From contig CM049318.1 of the NCBI GenBank assembly GCA_026874595.1, forward strand, positions 29,941,956-30,005,955: a DNA stretch of 64,000 nucleotides, written 5' to 3'. Below are positions 12,091 to 25,619 of this stretch, piece by piece. A program made the position numbers and the translations under genes. This DNA is from Sipunculus nudus. Taxonomy: Eukaryota; Annelida; Sipuncula; Golfingiida; Sipunculidae. The notes beneath the pieces are model-generated. The model worked only from the letters and a program-made list of their open reading frames with translations. It was not told where the DNA came from and ran no database searches. Position 1 is the stretch's first letter. Every line of letters begins with the position of its first letter.

Positions 12091-12989
12091 AACCAACTGT
12101 TTATTTTATAACCCTTTAACGAACAAGATCAGCCCAAAGAAGCCAACAAATATAACCCGATGTCTGAGACCTTCCTCACGGTTCATGCATCCAGTAGTCC
12201 ATTACATGCATTATTTTAGCTCAGTTGACCATAATTAATCTGAGCCATAGGGGTCATCCCTTGTAAGTCCGAGCATAAATTCTAACCGTTTGACTTTTTT
12301 AATTAATATCAGTAAGTCCTTGTAAATCTCAATGCATAACAAAACGTATGTCGTTGTGACCTATATCCTGCGAGTTGTGACTTTTTCTTTTTATAACCTA
12401 GCAAATAAGAATTGTATTATGTGCTGCAAATCAAATATTCGCATTCAACCCAAAAATAAACATTGTGCCATGGTGATCGGAATTGGTTGTAAAATCATGT
12501 TTGATGATTGAAGAAAACAAATGGGGGGGGGGGGGGTACCAGACTATAAACGAAAATCTTGAGCCTGTAACATTTTTATGGTTGAATGAAAATATTTGCT
12601 TTAGGACAGAGAACACAAGTACATGTGGTACAATTATACAGCAAAATTTAATACCAGTAGAAGGTTACAAACCAGTAATTGTTCAGTTAACTTTCAAGAG
12701 TAATCATTCTACGTCTTTGTGTGTTACTGTTTTAAGGAGATTTAAGTTTTAACTTACTATAGGTCAAGGGATGCAGATGTTTACTGCTGCTACCTTGATG
12801 CAACCAGGGCACCTGATAAGCTGAAATTTGATAAATTATTTCAGTTGCTTTGTCTGCGTAAAAATGCCTGAACTGAGTGTAAGGATTATTCTTGATATGT
12901 AAGAGAGACAACTGGTTTTAACATGTATATTGGTGTTCATTTGAAATCCCTGCAAGAGGAAGGCATGGGTTATCATCTAGCTCATATAT

Positions 12990-13935
12990 ATTTACTTGTT
13001 GTTTTCATATGCCGACGACGTTGCTCTAATAGCGTTCGCCATCGTTAGGTTGTTTACAAATAAATGCTTGATATTTGTACCACATATGCAGAGGAATATG
13101 GAGTGCTAAATGACGCAAATAAAATTGTATGAAGACAAACACAAAGTGTCAGAAAATCTCGCCATACAATATATTTCTTGCTGGCAAGAAACTCAAATGG
13201 GTATCTAGTACTGAACACTTGGGCGTCATTTGATGACAACAGTGAAATACAGAAGAAGAGGGGTATTTTATTTTCTAATATAAATAAACTTTTAGCTAAT
13301 TTCACGGGTCTATCTTGACCAATAGTTTATAATCTTTTTAAGTCATATTGTACCTATTTCTATGGATGACACACTTATAACATGAGACAAAAAAAGTATA
13401 AAGTATATTACTAGTGCCTGTAACAGATGTTTACGTGCGTTCTGGAAACTGCCCTACACTGCACATACACCTATTCTGTTGTCAGTGGCTGGAAGTTTCC
13501 CTTTGGGCATGCAGATAGAGAACAGATATATAAAAATCTTATTATGTATGCGCAGGTCTAATAATTTACTTGTTTCTTTTATAGCACAAAAAGGGAAACA
13601 TGATTTACCTAGTTTTGTTGGAAACGAGCTAGGTTATTTATGTGAAAACACAAAACCAATGTACATACGATTGAATTGAATGAATTGTCTGGCAAAGTTA
13701 CATCGCAAGAAATTCGTTAAGAGGAAAATACTATAGGAAGCAACGTCCTCGACATGCTGAATTTAAGAGATGGCATAACTGACATCGCCAATTTAGATCT
13801 AAATTTCGTTCATTATTCCATCACTCAGCTTACAGTTCTACATTGAATTTGAATTACCAATTGTCTTTTTCATGACTGTGTTTGTTGTTAATTTTTTTTC
13901 AAATGATGTACAATTTTTTACGAAATAAATACTAT
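12990..13935 (+). mobile_element. Degenerate LINE reverse-transcriptase 3' fragment
   Basis: Broken frames contain YADDVALIAF (catalytic YADD at 13008-13019), DICTTYAEEYGVLN, KKLKWVSSTEHLGV and KSYCTYFYG, the order seen in the C-terminal part of non-LTR reverse transcriptases. Several stops and frameshifts. It ends in an A/T-rich stretch with AATAAA near 13923. The clade cannot be fixed. Confidence 0.6.
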
Positions 13936-14047
13936 TTATTTAATGACCTAATTTTTGCTATGTAAGGAGACTAACGAAAGACCCGTGGTGAAACTTTCTC
14001 CCTTTCTTTATTTCATTTCGTCTTTCTTTGCTCCAGAATGTATATCT

Positions 14048-14048
14048 G

Positions 14049-14084
<36 letters not shown>

Positions 14085-14085
14085 G
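14048..14085. repeat. (GA)n then poly-G
   Basis: About 26 bases of GA alternation followed by 12 G. Confidence 0.95.
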
Positions 14086-14299
14086 AGGAGAAACAGAGAG
14101 CAGTACTAGTTTTGAAGGGAGTATGCAAAGCTGTTTACTTTTTTATTCAAACAATTAGTTCGGACGTGGTTTGTAAACAGAAAATATATATTTCACAACA
14201 ATTTCATGAGTCCGGACGAGGCCTGAAAGAGTCCGATAGAATAGTCCTGGGTGTAATGAATGTAGTACGAGATCGTTGACCTGGTAGTACGAGATTGTA

Positions 14300-14801
14300 T
14301 TTAGTGGTCCAATTTCGTGTGGGCGGAGGTGGCAAAGATCCGATATCACCATAAGCGCTGATATCGTTCCCACAACCCGTGGGATACATGACTGGATGCA
14401 TTTCAACAAGTGCGCAGAACATACTAATATAAGTTTATTTCGTACATGTGAGGTATATGCGTAAACTGTATAGCGATCGTTTTTGTATAATCTAATAGCG
14501 TACCGATACACCACAGACAATTCGCATCAACATCGTGTTTGCAAGTGGATGGATGCGAGGCATATTGGGATAATCTTTCTTTGTCCGTCTGTCAGTCCGA
14601 CCACGTTTTTATATTTACATTTTATCGCGATTTTATTTTTTTATTTGTTAATTAGCAATGCTATGATAGTGTTTTCAGAATATTTGTTTTTCTGGTCAAC
14701 TCTGCCTTGGTCACTATATTATATATACACATATACTTACATTTTGACTACGACAAAATCAGGTCTTTCACTCATCACTCTCCTTCTCTCCCTCCCTCCC
14801 T

Positions 14802-14859
<58 letters not shown>

Positions 14860-17683
14860 AGAGAGAAAGGAAAAGAGGACAATTTTATGGAAAGAAATAG
14901 TGTCCTCATCATGACAAAGCCTGTCTGATACATTACGACATGCGTCAATCAATGAATCCACGATTTGTCACATCCAAAGCCACGCGACCATGGCGAGCGC
15001 AAGCCGCCTGGTCGATGGCATTCCCCCTACTCTGTAGTATAATCATACTCTGTTATAAAATAAAGGTTTTCACTGTAGACGTGGACGTTCCACTTCGTGT
15101 TTGTTGCTTATAATAAGAAACAGCTGCAAATCATATATTTGAAATATATATATATTGGTTAAGATACACTAGCAACTGTACCTACCTTTGCAAATGCAAA
15201 TACTTTTGAAATTATGCACATATATCAAAGAAAGGCCTGTGCTTAATCAAATAATATCGGAGGAGGGAGATTCCCAACAGTAACCACGGGATTACCACAT
15301 AGGGACTCCGCCCAGGATGTTGCATAGCTGTAAGTCATTGGTAGCTGTATGTAATTCTAGGTTCAAGTTAAGATTGTGTTGATATCGTGGTGTGCCTTAT
15401 GAATCATGTGAGACAAGTTTCAATATTATTAACACATAGATCAGTACACAGATAGGAACTGACACACATATATTATCTGTTTAACATAATTTAAACCATT
15501 TCGACTACATTAAATTTTTGAAAAAATATGAGCAATCATAATATTATAAACACTTCAGATATATCACCAAAAAGTTCAGAAAGGGACATCTACATGTATT
15601 TCCACCCTGTCTTTCCAAGTTCAGATGTTAAGCCAGCTCCTTGGAGAACACAGTCCTGCAGAGGAGTCAAGGCTTTGTTTTGCAAGTACGATGTATTTAT
15701 TGACTCTTCTTCTCAGACATGGATCCCCTAATTCACGCCGCGAAAAAGAGTTTATGTATTAATTTTTTGTCGTGTATCTTAGGGTAAAAAAACATGAATC
15801 TATTTATTTTATTATTCAACTATTTATAATCGTGTAATTTTTCAATAAAACCCTTCCTGCGTGTAGGTAATACAACATGCAACAGAGGTTTAATCTGTCC
15901 CTCACTATTTCTCTGTCCCTCTCGCTCTGAATTCAGGTTGACACAGGCTTATCATGTGGTTGAAAGACTTCATTTAATTTGGTTACTTGGTTAACTTTCA
16001 AACTTACTTTTACTTTCTATTAATGACTAAAAGTAGCCTTTCGATAAATGTCAATCATCAGAGCATTACCTGAGAGAGAGAGAAAGATTGAGAGAATTGC
16101 GATATGGGATGGAATCATTGGCGCGGATTGGTTTTCTGTTGTATGTTTTAACTTAGTTTACTCATGTTTTATTTTTTGTATTATTGACAACAAACAATTA
16201 AACAATATTAAAACAATAATAAAACTTGCCGCTTTGTCCATGCACGTTGGCCAGCAGGACGGCTAATATCCAGACCCATATGGTAGACATAACGGACTTG
16301 AACAAAGTTCTTTAACTATATGGCTTGTTGTTCATGATTATAAAACCTGCTTCACTGAGGTCCTTCCAAAAAACCCTGGTGCGTATGTGTATCCAAATAT
16401 AGCTATATATAGATTTTAACAAACACTTCCGTGTTTCACTTGTGTTCGCTTTACTGCACGAGACAGGCGCGACTCCTAACGTCACAGTTCTGCATTCAAT
16501 TTCATTAGATTTAACTTTAGAAAGAATTAACATCCTTGGCCTAACCTTATACATAAAGTACCTCCTCGTAGACACTTGAAATATATTCACGGTATCCGGT
16601 AGGAAGTTGTAACCACGCTGTCACAGAGCCAAAGACCGAGATTATGTTTTCATACACAGACATGTAACTTAGAAGTAAAACAAATAATATTAAAAAAGGC
16701 GGATAGCTCCAACATAACAAATCTTAAAAGAAAACATTGATCATGAGGACTCCTGATTCTCAAATCTTTATTTACCATATACTCCCCACCCTCATCCTGG
16801 TATAATTATGGTATACCATTTTAACATGACATATTATCTAGCAGTTAGTCACTCTAGCATTTTCGTTTTCATCCGGATGGTATATCCTGTTTATTTCTAA
16901 TACAGCTTAAGGTAGTACACCTTTATCACCATCTTTAATAATTGAAGGCAAAGAGAAGTGATTAAGGATATACAAGTGTGATCCTTAAATTATATTTCTA
17001 TAAAAGCGATATGTTTGTTCATATTTCTTGATTTCATTCTTGTTTTGATACTAGGCTTTTTTTTTACAGAAAAGGTTGTGATGTGGAAAGAGGATGTCAC
17101 AAACCTAATCATAATCGGGAGTCTCATGGTGCATCGTTGTGACTGATTATGGCCAATACAAACGATCCAGGTGGGTCGTAGTTCAGAAAGACCGTCACAG
17201 GTCCTGATACACAAACAATATTATGGATTCTGAATCATATGAGATGTCATAGATAATTATCCATAGATTAATTATATATATCTGGGCTATACAACATGTT
17301 TGTGTTCTACTTTGATCCATAATATGATATTTTCCTCCTCAGTCCATAAATATGAGTCATAGCTCAAGATTCACATTTGGTGTCATGGATCCTGATCCAT
17401 ATAGCGATGCCATACGCACTGAATAGGAAAGGGGAGTCAATTATCCTGTTGTACTTCAGGGTGTCATAAATCCTGTGATGACCCTTGTCAAGGTCAAGGT
17501 CAGCACCCAAGGGGTTGCACCTATTTTATGCTCTGCAAATTTGTCTGGATTTCTCCTGTATTGTGAGCATGTATTGCGCTGAAAAGTGACAACACATTCT
17601 TTGAACATTTGCTAAGCAGGAAAATTACGGCGTTTACATAGATAATCACCAACATTTGAAGAAATTGGATGTTTTTATAGTTC
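14300..17683. other. No gene seen
   Basis: Microsatellites and short frames only. The minus-strand frames near 16.4 and 17.1 kb have several Cys but match no module I know. Confidence 0.45.
14807..14857. repeat. (TA)n microsatellite
   Basis: Preceded by a CT-rich run (CTCCCTCCCTCCC). Confidence 0.95.
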
Positions 17684-17846
17684 TTGTTGATCTGTGGTAA
17701 CTGGACATTGATTACCTGGGCATTTGCACTTGATCCCTTGAGTCAGCGTATTTGGATCAGTCACAGGCCAGTGAACTATACAATGGCTCATTACACCAGG
17801 GGTTTCCTCCTGGGCCTGTGGTCAGCTGTACGTGGACCAGTGAACA

Positions 17847-18950
17847 GTGTCACCAAGTGCTTATGACACTCTAAAATCACTTGGAATTGTTCAAAGGACA
17901 ATACACCCAACAAAAAGGGGATCCAAAGGTATTGCAAAGAGACGCATTCCTGTAATGGTCAGTGTGCCACAGAGGTCAGTGCACTTTAAGACTTGTTTAC
18001 AAAACAAACATTATGTTAATCACAGTAATCTAATTTATGTGAATATGGATATTACAAAAAGACAAGAAGTTATGATTAACTCTGCATCAACAACATCAAG
18101 CCCTGGACTTTCATTTGCCCTACTTAATCCATGGTCTGTCTGTAACAAAGCCACTAGCCTGCAAGATTTTATTGTTGACCAGCATCTGGATTTGTTGGCA
18201 TTAACAGAAACCTGGCTCACTGGCACAGGTAGTGATAAAATTATCATCAGTGAACTGCTTCCCCCGGGTTATGATATAAAACATTATCCAAGAACAACCA
18301 GGGGAGGAGGGACAGCAATTATACATAGAAGAAGCCTACAGTGCTCAAGCATCAGTCCATCGATGGTGTATGATTCATTTGAAGTATTAGAATGCCTCGT
18401 CACCATTGAGCAAACCATTCCTTTGTCAGTGATCTACATACCTCCTCCATCTAAGTCAGTCAGCCAATTGTTCAGTGATTTCACAGATTACTTGGACACC
18501 CTTTCTACAGTGCAAGGCCTGCTGATGCTAGTCGGTGATTTAAATTTTCATGTGGATGATAAAAAGGCAAACGACAGCACCAAGTTTCTTAGTCTAATTG
18601 ATTCCTTTGGTCTCACACAACATGTGACAAGTTCCACACATCGTAATGGTCATATTTTAGACCTCATTATAACCAGGACACAGGACTCCTTAGTTTCTTC
18701 TACAGGTTCCGTTGATCACGGTTTTCCAGATCACTACCCCGTTTTTGCTCACGTCTCTGTAGCCAAATCACCTGTACCAGTGATGGAAGTAACATATAGA
18801 AAGCTGCATTCAATCAATGAAAATTCTCTGACAAATGCTATCAAAGAGTCTGCACTGCCTGATGCGGTGACCTCAGATTGTTCACTGGATGAGTTAGTCA
18901 ACACTTACAATAATACATTGTCTTCCCTTGTGGATGAATTAGCTCTTTAA
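17847..18950 (+). pseudogene. LINE endonuclease domain (APE-type)
   Basis: 367 codons. APE endonuclease motifs are present: LNPWSVCNK, LTETWLTG (catalytic Glu), YPRTTRGGGTAI, GDLNFH (Asp and Asn) and VDHGFPDHYPVF (Asp-His). This domain nicks the target DNA. The frame ends at TAA 18948-18950 within what should be continuous polyprotein; the same protein resumes in another frame (AEWYTDNIRKA near 18980). Confidence 0.8.
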
Positions 18951-19075
18951 AAACCCCGAAAAATCACAGTTCGTTCAGAAGCTGAATGGTACACAGACAA
19001 TATACGTAAGGCAAACAAACACGGAGGCAAGCTGAAAGACTCTGGCGCAAAACGCAGCTCACTGTTCATCGTGAG

Positions 19076-20220
19076 ATGTTCATTCACAGTAGGACTTTGG
19101 TCAATAGTCTAATCAGTCAGACAAAAGTAGATTATTTCAAGTCAGCCATTATGGAAAATAAAGGTGATACCAGACATCTATTCCAGATGGTAAACAGATT
19201 GTTGGGTAAACAATCCAGTACCCAACTGCCCACAAACAAAACAACTGCTGAGCTGGTCACCATGTTTGGGGACTACTTTCACGACAAAATTACAAAGATT
19301 AAAAGTTCCATTAATCGGGAGGCCTACAAAGAGGAAGCCAGCCTTTCAATATCGGACAGTTACTTCAACAACTTCAGCACCTTATCAACAGTCGAGATGA
19401 ACAAGATCTTAGCATCGATGCCAAATGAGAGTTGTACCATGGACCCAATCCCGACACAGTTGCTGAAAAGAGTTCTTAATGAAATTGGAACGGTTGTCGC
19501 TGCAATTGTCAATAAATCATTGACAGAGGGATATTTCCCGGAGGCTTTCAAGTCTGCTCTTGTGACCCCTCTGCTCAAAAAAACAAACTTTAGATCCCAA
19601 CTTTCCGAAAAACTATCGACCAGTCTCCAATCTTTCGTTTATTTCAAAAGTGCTTTAAAAAGTGGTAGATCAACAAATCAGGGAATATTTGAACAGTAAT
19701 GGTCTTCAAGAGCCTTTTCATCCGCCTACAGGAAAGGGCATAGCACCGAGACAGCTCTTGTTCGGGTCCAGAACGATATCGTCCGTGCAGTTGGTGAATG
19801 CAAAATTGTGCTGCTTGTATTACTAGACCTTTCAGCTGATCTGACACAGTGGATCACCCCTGTCTTTTGAGAGCATTACAAAATTTGGGAATTGGAGGCA
19901 CTGTGTTAAAATGGTTTACATCTTACCTAAAGGATCATTCTCAGAGTGTCCACATCAAAGGAGTGAAATCTGGAACAAATGAATTGTGGTGTTCCTCAAG
20001 GGTCAGTATTGGGGCCTACCCTTTTCACCATCTACACAGCATCATTAGGATATCTATTTCGTAAATTGGGCAATAATTACCATCTATATGCCGACGACCG
20101 ACATTGATGGAGCCATTAGTCAGCTTGAAACCTGTATAACATCAGTACAAAACTGGATGAGTCGACATACCCTTAAGTTGAACAGTGACAAAACCGAATT
20201 CTTAGTAATTTCATCATAGT
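19076..20220 (+). pseudogene. LINE reverse-transcriptase palm, frameshifted
   Basis: First frame: VDYFKSAIMENKGDTRHLF to FKSALVTPLLKK. It then shifts to NYRPVSNLSFISK and AYRKGHSTETALVRVQ; after a further shift, DHPCLLRALQNLGIGG. HLYADD at 20081-20098 is followed directly by [11 protein letters not shown], so the usual residues between are deleted. Confidence 0.8.
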
Positions 20221-20222
20221 CA

Positions 20223-20906
20223 ATGAGAAACAAGCTCACATCATCCACACTTCACATTGGAAACTGTAATATTTTACCCTCGCACTCTGCCAGGAATATT
20301 GCTATCATCATGAACTCAAACGCATCGATGGATGCCCATATCTCATCGGTGTGCAAGTCCGCTTATATGCACATCCGAAATATAGGCAAACTAAAGAAAT
20401 ATTTGGATAGTGATTCTCTTGAAACGGTCATTCATTCATTTATAACGACCAAGCTGGATTACTGCAATTCACTCTTATGCGGTGCTACATCTGCTCAATT
20501 GAATCGCCTGCAACGTATTCAAAATGTTGCAGCTAGAATTTTCACTGGGAAATCTAATTCGGAACACATCACACCAGTTTTGTATGCTCTTCACTGGTTG
20601 CCAGTTGAACAGCGAGTGAAATTTAAAGTTCTGACTTTGGTATATCAGTGTGTCTATGGGCTTGCACCCCAGTATCTTCAGGAATTGTTGCAACTATACA
20701 ATCCATGCAGAGCATTGCGTTCTGCCGACCAATATTTACTGCATGTCCCATTCACAAAATCAACACGAGTACAAAATGGTGCCTTCAGTGTCGCATGGCC
20801 TAAAATGTGGAATGATCTCCCAGCGAAGTTGAGATCCATGTCCAGTTATTCTCAGTTTAAGAGTCAGTTGAAAACATTCTTATTCATAAATTATTTTAGT
20901 ACCTAA
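20223..20906 (+). pseudogene. LINE C-terminal (thumb) region
   Basis: 227 open codons including TTKLDYCNSLLCGA, LQRIQNVAARIFTG, LHWLPVEQRVKFKVLTLVY and MWNDLPAKLR, all hallmarks of L2/CR1-type LINE C-termini. Followed by a 3' UTR with ATT repeats. Confidence 0.85.
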
Positions 20907-21062
20907 AGACTTTTATTGTGTGCATGGATAAATACCTTTTTATCTTGATTGATAAGCATACACATGTATATTTTTACTATGTTTATTCATATCATTTGTA
21001 CAGCGTTTTAGAGCACTCTGTGGATTTTACGCTATATAAAATAAATTATTATTATTATTAAT

Positions 21063-22970
21063 AATATGGGTGTCGTTGATGTTAAGATGTAAAATGGTAT
21101 CTTAGAATCAGACCGGATTTACGTGTCCCCTCTCCTGTTCGACATGAGGATGTCGTAGATCATTTAAACTGAAGGCGATAATTCGGGGGAAAAACAAAAT
21201 TAGAGTAATGTTAGCCCGGACTTAATTGCATTTCAAATAATGACTATGAGGAAACGCTTTTTACTGTAAACAATGTTGTTTAATACCACCTGTGCTCTCG
21301 AAGACACATATGATGTACGTTGTTGTATATATGTTACAGTGAATGTGAAAAATACGTCTATCTGGAATTTGCAGTCAATTTACAAATTGCCAGGATCACT
21401 CATGCATTTTGAAATGAGAGTCATAATTGGAATACCATTTCATGTAACGTTTTCGTACGTGCTGAATGCACTTATATACTCTGTTACAGTGGTTGAGTCT
21501 TTCTTATGGTCAGCACTTAATGAAATACGTCGTCTTCCTGTTCTCTCTCGATTTCGCCAAAGACATGACACAGGCCGAATTAGAGTCACTGTTTTGTAAT
21601 CGCTATAATGTTGTTGCATGTTTGTTTGTGTTAAATCATTTATTATGACCATACTAAGTCTACTTGAAGGACGTTTTCGAAGCATATTGATTGCCAATTT
21701 AGTTTTTGTGGTAAACGTATGCCTATGTTTGCTAAAAACATGTTCGTCATGACTATTTGGATTATTCACACACTAACATGGAAAATATTTTGGTTAGATA
21801 AAGAAACATGTTCACCGGGGATACTGGCCGTTTATGATCTTATACTTTATTTTGACCTGACGAGAAATTATTCCGGGTTTTCTTTAATTATTAGGTCACA
21901 GTAAACTAGCCAGGGGCAAATAAATCTAAACATCCAATAAATTACTCATGTACTTTTATCATTCGAGATATAATTCGAGTTTTCTTTTAAATGTAACAGA
22001 TGCTATGGAGTATTATTCATCCCCGGCAGGCGCCAATCTATATGTAGTGTGAGAGTCATGAACTCCTCGTAAAAGTATAAAATATGAATTGACCGGATTA
22101 AAATACCTATCATCCGTATTACATGATACACCCTTTCAGAAGCAAAGAGAGCAGTTCAGTGCGCGTTCGGGGGTGGGGGTGCACTTGGGGATACTTTCTT
22201 GAGCAATGTGGAAAATTGTCTGATTTGCATATCATTAATAAAAAAACAAAATACCGTATATATTATTGCCGTTTTCAAGTGCTTTATAAATGTTCTTTAC
22301 TTATTTGCGGCATCACTTCATTGCAGTCTCCTCGGGCATATTTTTCTGAATGAACAAAGATTCCGGGGCTTGATTGTGAAAAGGGCAGATTGATGTATAC
22401 GCCCTGTATAGTGCTATATAGGTTTTATGTGAAAGCCAGTGATACGACAGTTAAAACGAAAGAGAACTGAAATTTGTTAGATTTGCAGCAATCAGCTATA
22501 CATCTTGAGCGTTCCAGCGTTACCTACTGCTGTCACTACATGTGGGGAGTTTAGATCGCCAAAAATTACTGCGTATGAAATAAAGGCGAGATTTGGACCA
22601 AGCTTGACAGTAAAGCTGTAACTATGTTTTAGAGCGGTTTAAATGGTTTCTTTGCTAGGTGTAAACATTTTAAAGATAAAATGTGCGAGCTAGATTTTGC
22701 AGTGTCGAGCCAATATTTTCTAGTCTAAATGGGGTTATTGTCTTACATTGCAAAGATAAAGGGTTCTATTATTTTGGCTGGTTTTTGGGCTATTCACGCG
22801 CCATCTGGCGGATTTCAGTATTACTAACATTTGTACCACGTGTTATGGTTGGATAACCAATTAAGTATTTGGGCTCAACAAAGCCCAACACAGTAAAAGT
22901 AATTTAAGGTATAACACTATTCAATATAGTGAATTATCCAACATTTGACAATAGACACAGGTTAAATGTA
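21063..22970. other. No gene seen
   Basis: Lies between the two LINEs; frames near 21.3-21.8 kb overlap on both strands and look like chance. Confidence 0.45.
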
Positions 22971-22984
22971 TACACACACACACA

Positions 22985-24021
22985 CATGCACAAGCGACGC
23001 AATTGCCACATTAACTCATTATATTTATCAACACTTAGACAGGGACCCCAGAAATTATGCCAGATCACTTTTCATTGATTATTCTTCAGCTTTCAATACA
23101 ATACAGCCACACATTATGATCAATCAGCTCTGTAGATATAACATTCCTCTTTCCTACTGTCTATGGATTCTAGATTTTCTCTCGGATAGAAGACAACATG
23201 TTAGAACAAGCAAAGAAACTTCTTCAGATATAATCATAAATACTGGTGCTCCACAAGGCTGTGTTCTGTCAGCAGTCCTTTTTATTCTATATACACATAA
23301 TTTGTCTGTGAGCCTTTCAGATTGTAAAATTATCAAATATGCAGACGACACTGTCATTCTAGGCCTGATACACAAGAATGATGAATCGCTCTACAGGAAA
23401 ACCATTCAAGATGTGACTGGTTGGTGTGAGGAACACTACCTTCAGTTAAATGTATAGAAGACTAAAGAAGTAGTCTTTGATTTTAGGAGATCAAAATCTG
23501 TAATTACCCCAGTTGCTATCAAAAATGAAGATGTTGATATTGTAGAAAATTATAAATACTTAGGATGTATTATTGACAGAAATCTGAATTGGAAAGAACG
23601 TGTTGAATCAATCCAAGAAACAAACAAAAGATTATATTACCTTTATTATCTAAGAAAGCTTAATATTGACAAAACCATAATTACCATGTTTTATAATTCA
23701 GTAATTTCCAGTGTCCTTACTTATTCACTGGAGTGCTGGTTTACAAATATATCTGATAAGTTAAAGAAACAGTTGAATAATACCAGGAAGAGAAGTAGTA
23801 GAATAACTGGTACTTCTCTTGCCACACACCAGGAAATCTGTGAAACTAAAACAATGGCCTTCATATCTAAGGTCATGAATGACAAAACACATCCCCTATA
23901 TTCAGAGTTCCGTTTTTTACCTTCAGGTAAACTCCTAGATACAATATTCTGCAGAAAAACTCGTTTTAAAAAATCTCTCGTACCACACAGTATTAAACTT
24001 TTTAACTCACAACCCTCTTAG
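22985..24021 (+). pseudogene. RT coding region of the truncated LINE
   Basis: Two in-frame pieces, to 23457 and from 23458 to 24021, are separated by a single TAG after LQLNV; the protein continues KTKEVVFDFRRSKS in the same frame. Ends IKLFNSQPS and stop. Apart from that nonsense codon it is well preserved, suggesting a fairly recent insertion. Confidence 0.75.
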
Positions 24022-24258
24022 AAATTTAATGTTTTGAATTATGTGTTTTACCTGCAGAATTATCTGTTTTATCATTTTTACATGCTTAATTTTACATGCA
24101 TAGTCAATATGTTATGTGTGATTTTTATGTATTTTTATGTATTATTTTTATGTATTTATCTATCTATGTACTTATTTTTTTTTATGTAATGAATTGCAAG
24201 TCAACAACAAATTCCTGGAACTGAAGGCTAATAAATGTTATCTTATCTTATCATATCT

Positions 24259-24262
<4 letters not shown>
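22985..24262 (+). mobile_element. 5'-truncated non-LTR retrotransposon (Rex1/CR1-like)
   Basis: Starts inside the RT (HTCTSDAIATLTHYIYQHLD) after a (CA)n run. It contains LFIDYSSAFNTIQP, GAPQGCVLS, KYADDTVI (YADD 23338-23349) and KYLGCIIDRNLNW, and ends in a TTATC-type tail (24238-24262). Such tails and 5' truncation are usual for this kind of LINE. Clade by recollection only. Confidence 0.75.
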
Positions 24263-24318
<56 letters not shown>

Positions 24319-24347
24319 TCTGGTGTGTGTACGTGTGCGTGTGTGTG
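24259..24347. repeat. (TA)n then GT-rich microsatellite
   Basis: Grows directly out of the TTATC tail of the truncated LINE. Confidence 0.95.
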
Positions 24348-25145
24348 CTGAACCGCTGATGAATTTTCAATTATTACTTTTTTCCCAACCGAGGTGGCTA
24401 AGATTTTTTTTCATCAGCATAGTGCTTCGAGCAAATTGGGCAAAGCACTGTTATTAATTCGTTTGGAACCCTTTGAATTATCAGTGCAGAGAAGGATCTT
24501 TCCCAATTCTCTCCTTTTTTGTCGGGTGTCCTATTTGCTTGTCCATACAATATAAATGATGTAAAGTCATTGTATCACGGGAAGATGATGCAACAATTTC
24601 TTTACATAGTCACATCATGATAATGGAAGTTATCTGCAAATTGACACCGATGATAATGATTGCAAATAACGGAAGTACAAAACGATATCATCGATTTCAT
24701 GGGCTTTATTGTTCCTATTAAAAACAATGGAATATCACCAGGGTGGAATTTAAAGGGACTTAATTAGGAATCCATGGTGTTTCTATAACTTCACACTGTC
24801 AGTGCAGTTTGCATTATACAAAAGTTTCCTAGCAAAACCATCCCAGCAAACAGTATCTGTGTTGCTAAAAACTACTGTTTACCCTATACTATTGTTCTGC
24901 GTGTGATTAAACACAGTTCATGTTCGTCTATTTACTATTACAAAACCGCATGACCGAGGTTCTGCGTATGCGCAACAGATCCCTAACAAGGACTAGTCCA
25001 AACTTTTTTTATGCATGGACCCTGCATAATGGACATGACGGTCCATGGGCCGTATGTTAATTCATCGTAAAGCCTGTCGCAACAGATCTGTACAATAGGT
25101 CTTGGGGCCTCAGCAGAAATGACAAGCGTAACCGTGTAAGACCAT

Positions 25146-25222
25146 GTATCTGCAAAGGCAACAAGAGATGTTTTAATAAATACAAATATCACACAAACCA
25201 AAACTGTCTTCATGTCCGTCAA
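25146..25222 (-). CDS. Signal-peptide-like first exon candidate
   Basis: The minus frame begins MTDMKTVLVCVIFVFI and continues KTSLVAFADTWSY: a basic residue, a hydrophobic core and a small-residue cleavage site (AFA|D), a good secretory signal. No convincing donor follows, so the exon end is unknown. A near-identical start is at 25578-25619. Confidence 0.35.
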
Positions 25223-25293
25223 TCACGGCATCACCCGGGCAATGCCCTGTGTGTATGTTGACGCATGTGACCTTGCCCTGTCTGCTTTTTTTA

Positions 25294-25323
25294 ACACTCT
25301 TGTACACTCTTGTACACTCTTGT
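25294..25323. repeat. Three tandem copies of ACACTCTTGT
   Basis: Exact 10-base unit three times, just upstream (minus-strand sense) of the signal-peptide-like start. Confidence 0.9.
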
Positions 25324-25577
25324 AAGCCAACGGTTTCAGGGCAATATATTGACAGGTAGCGATTTATTTTAAAGAGAAGACTATTTTTCGTGTTAACTCA
25401 ACATCCGTTATTGGTTATTAGGCCCCTTTAACGATAACAAGGTACGTGGTATTAACATTGAATACATGACGCATGAGTCGAGACACAATGCATATGCGAG
25501 AACGCACGCTTACAGTCATTTAAAAGTATGGCATCAATACCAGGACACACAGCCAATAATCTTAAAATTTGGCTAGG

Positions 25578-25619
25578 GTTAATAAATACAAATAACACAC
25601 TAACCAAAACTGTCTTCAT
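25578..25619 (-). pseudogene. Second copy of the signal-peptide-like start
   Basis: 42 bases nearly identical to 25174-25213, reading MKTVLVSVLFVFIN. Similarity stops after the hydrophobic core and the frame soon closes, so this copy looks truncated. Confidence 0.4.

Larger units (their letters stand above)
17684..21062 (+). mobile_element. L2/CR1-like non-LTR retrotransposon, nearly full-length but inactive
   Basis: In order: endonuclease (17847-18950), RT fingers/palm (19076-20220, several frames), and thumb/C-terminal region (20223-20906), then a short 3' UTR ending GCTATATAAAATAAATTATT and (ATT)n. The ATT tail and the ...MWNDLPAKLR... C-terminus are typical of L2/CR1 elements. At least four frameshifts and an internal loss just after YADD (20087-20098) make it dead. 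LINE proteins copy their own RNA into DNA at a nicked site. The 5' limit is uncertain. Confidence 0.8.

Noticed and set aside
14205-14245. Hammerhead-ribozyme-like string (CATGAGTCCGGACGAGG...GAAA)
   Set aside because: The conserved CTGATGAG core is changed at two essential positions and stem II has no loop; probably coincidence.
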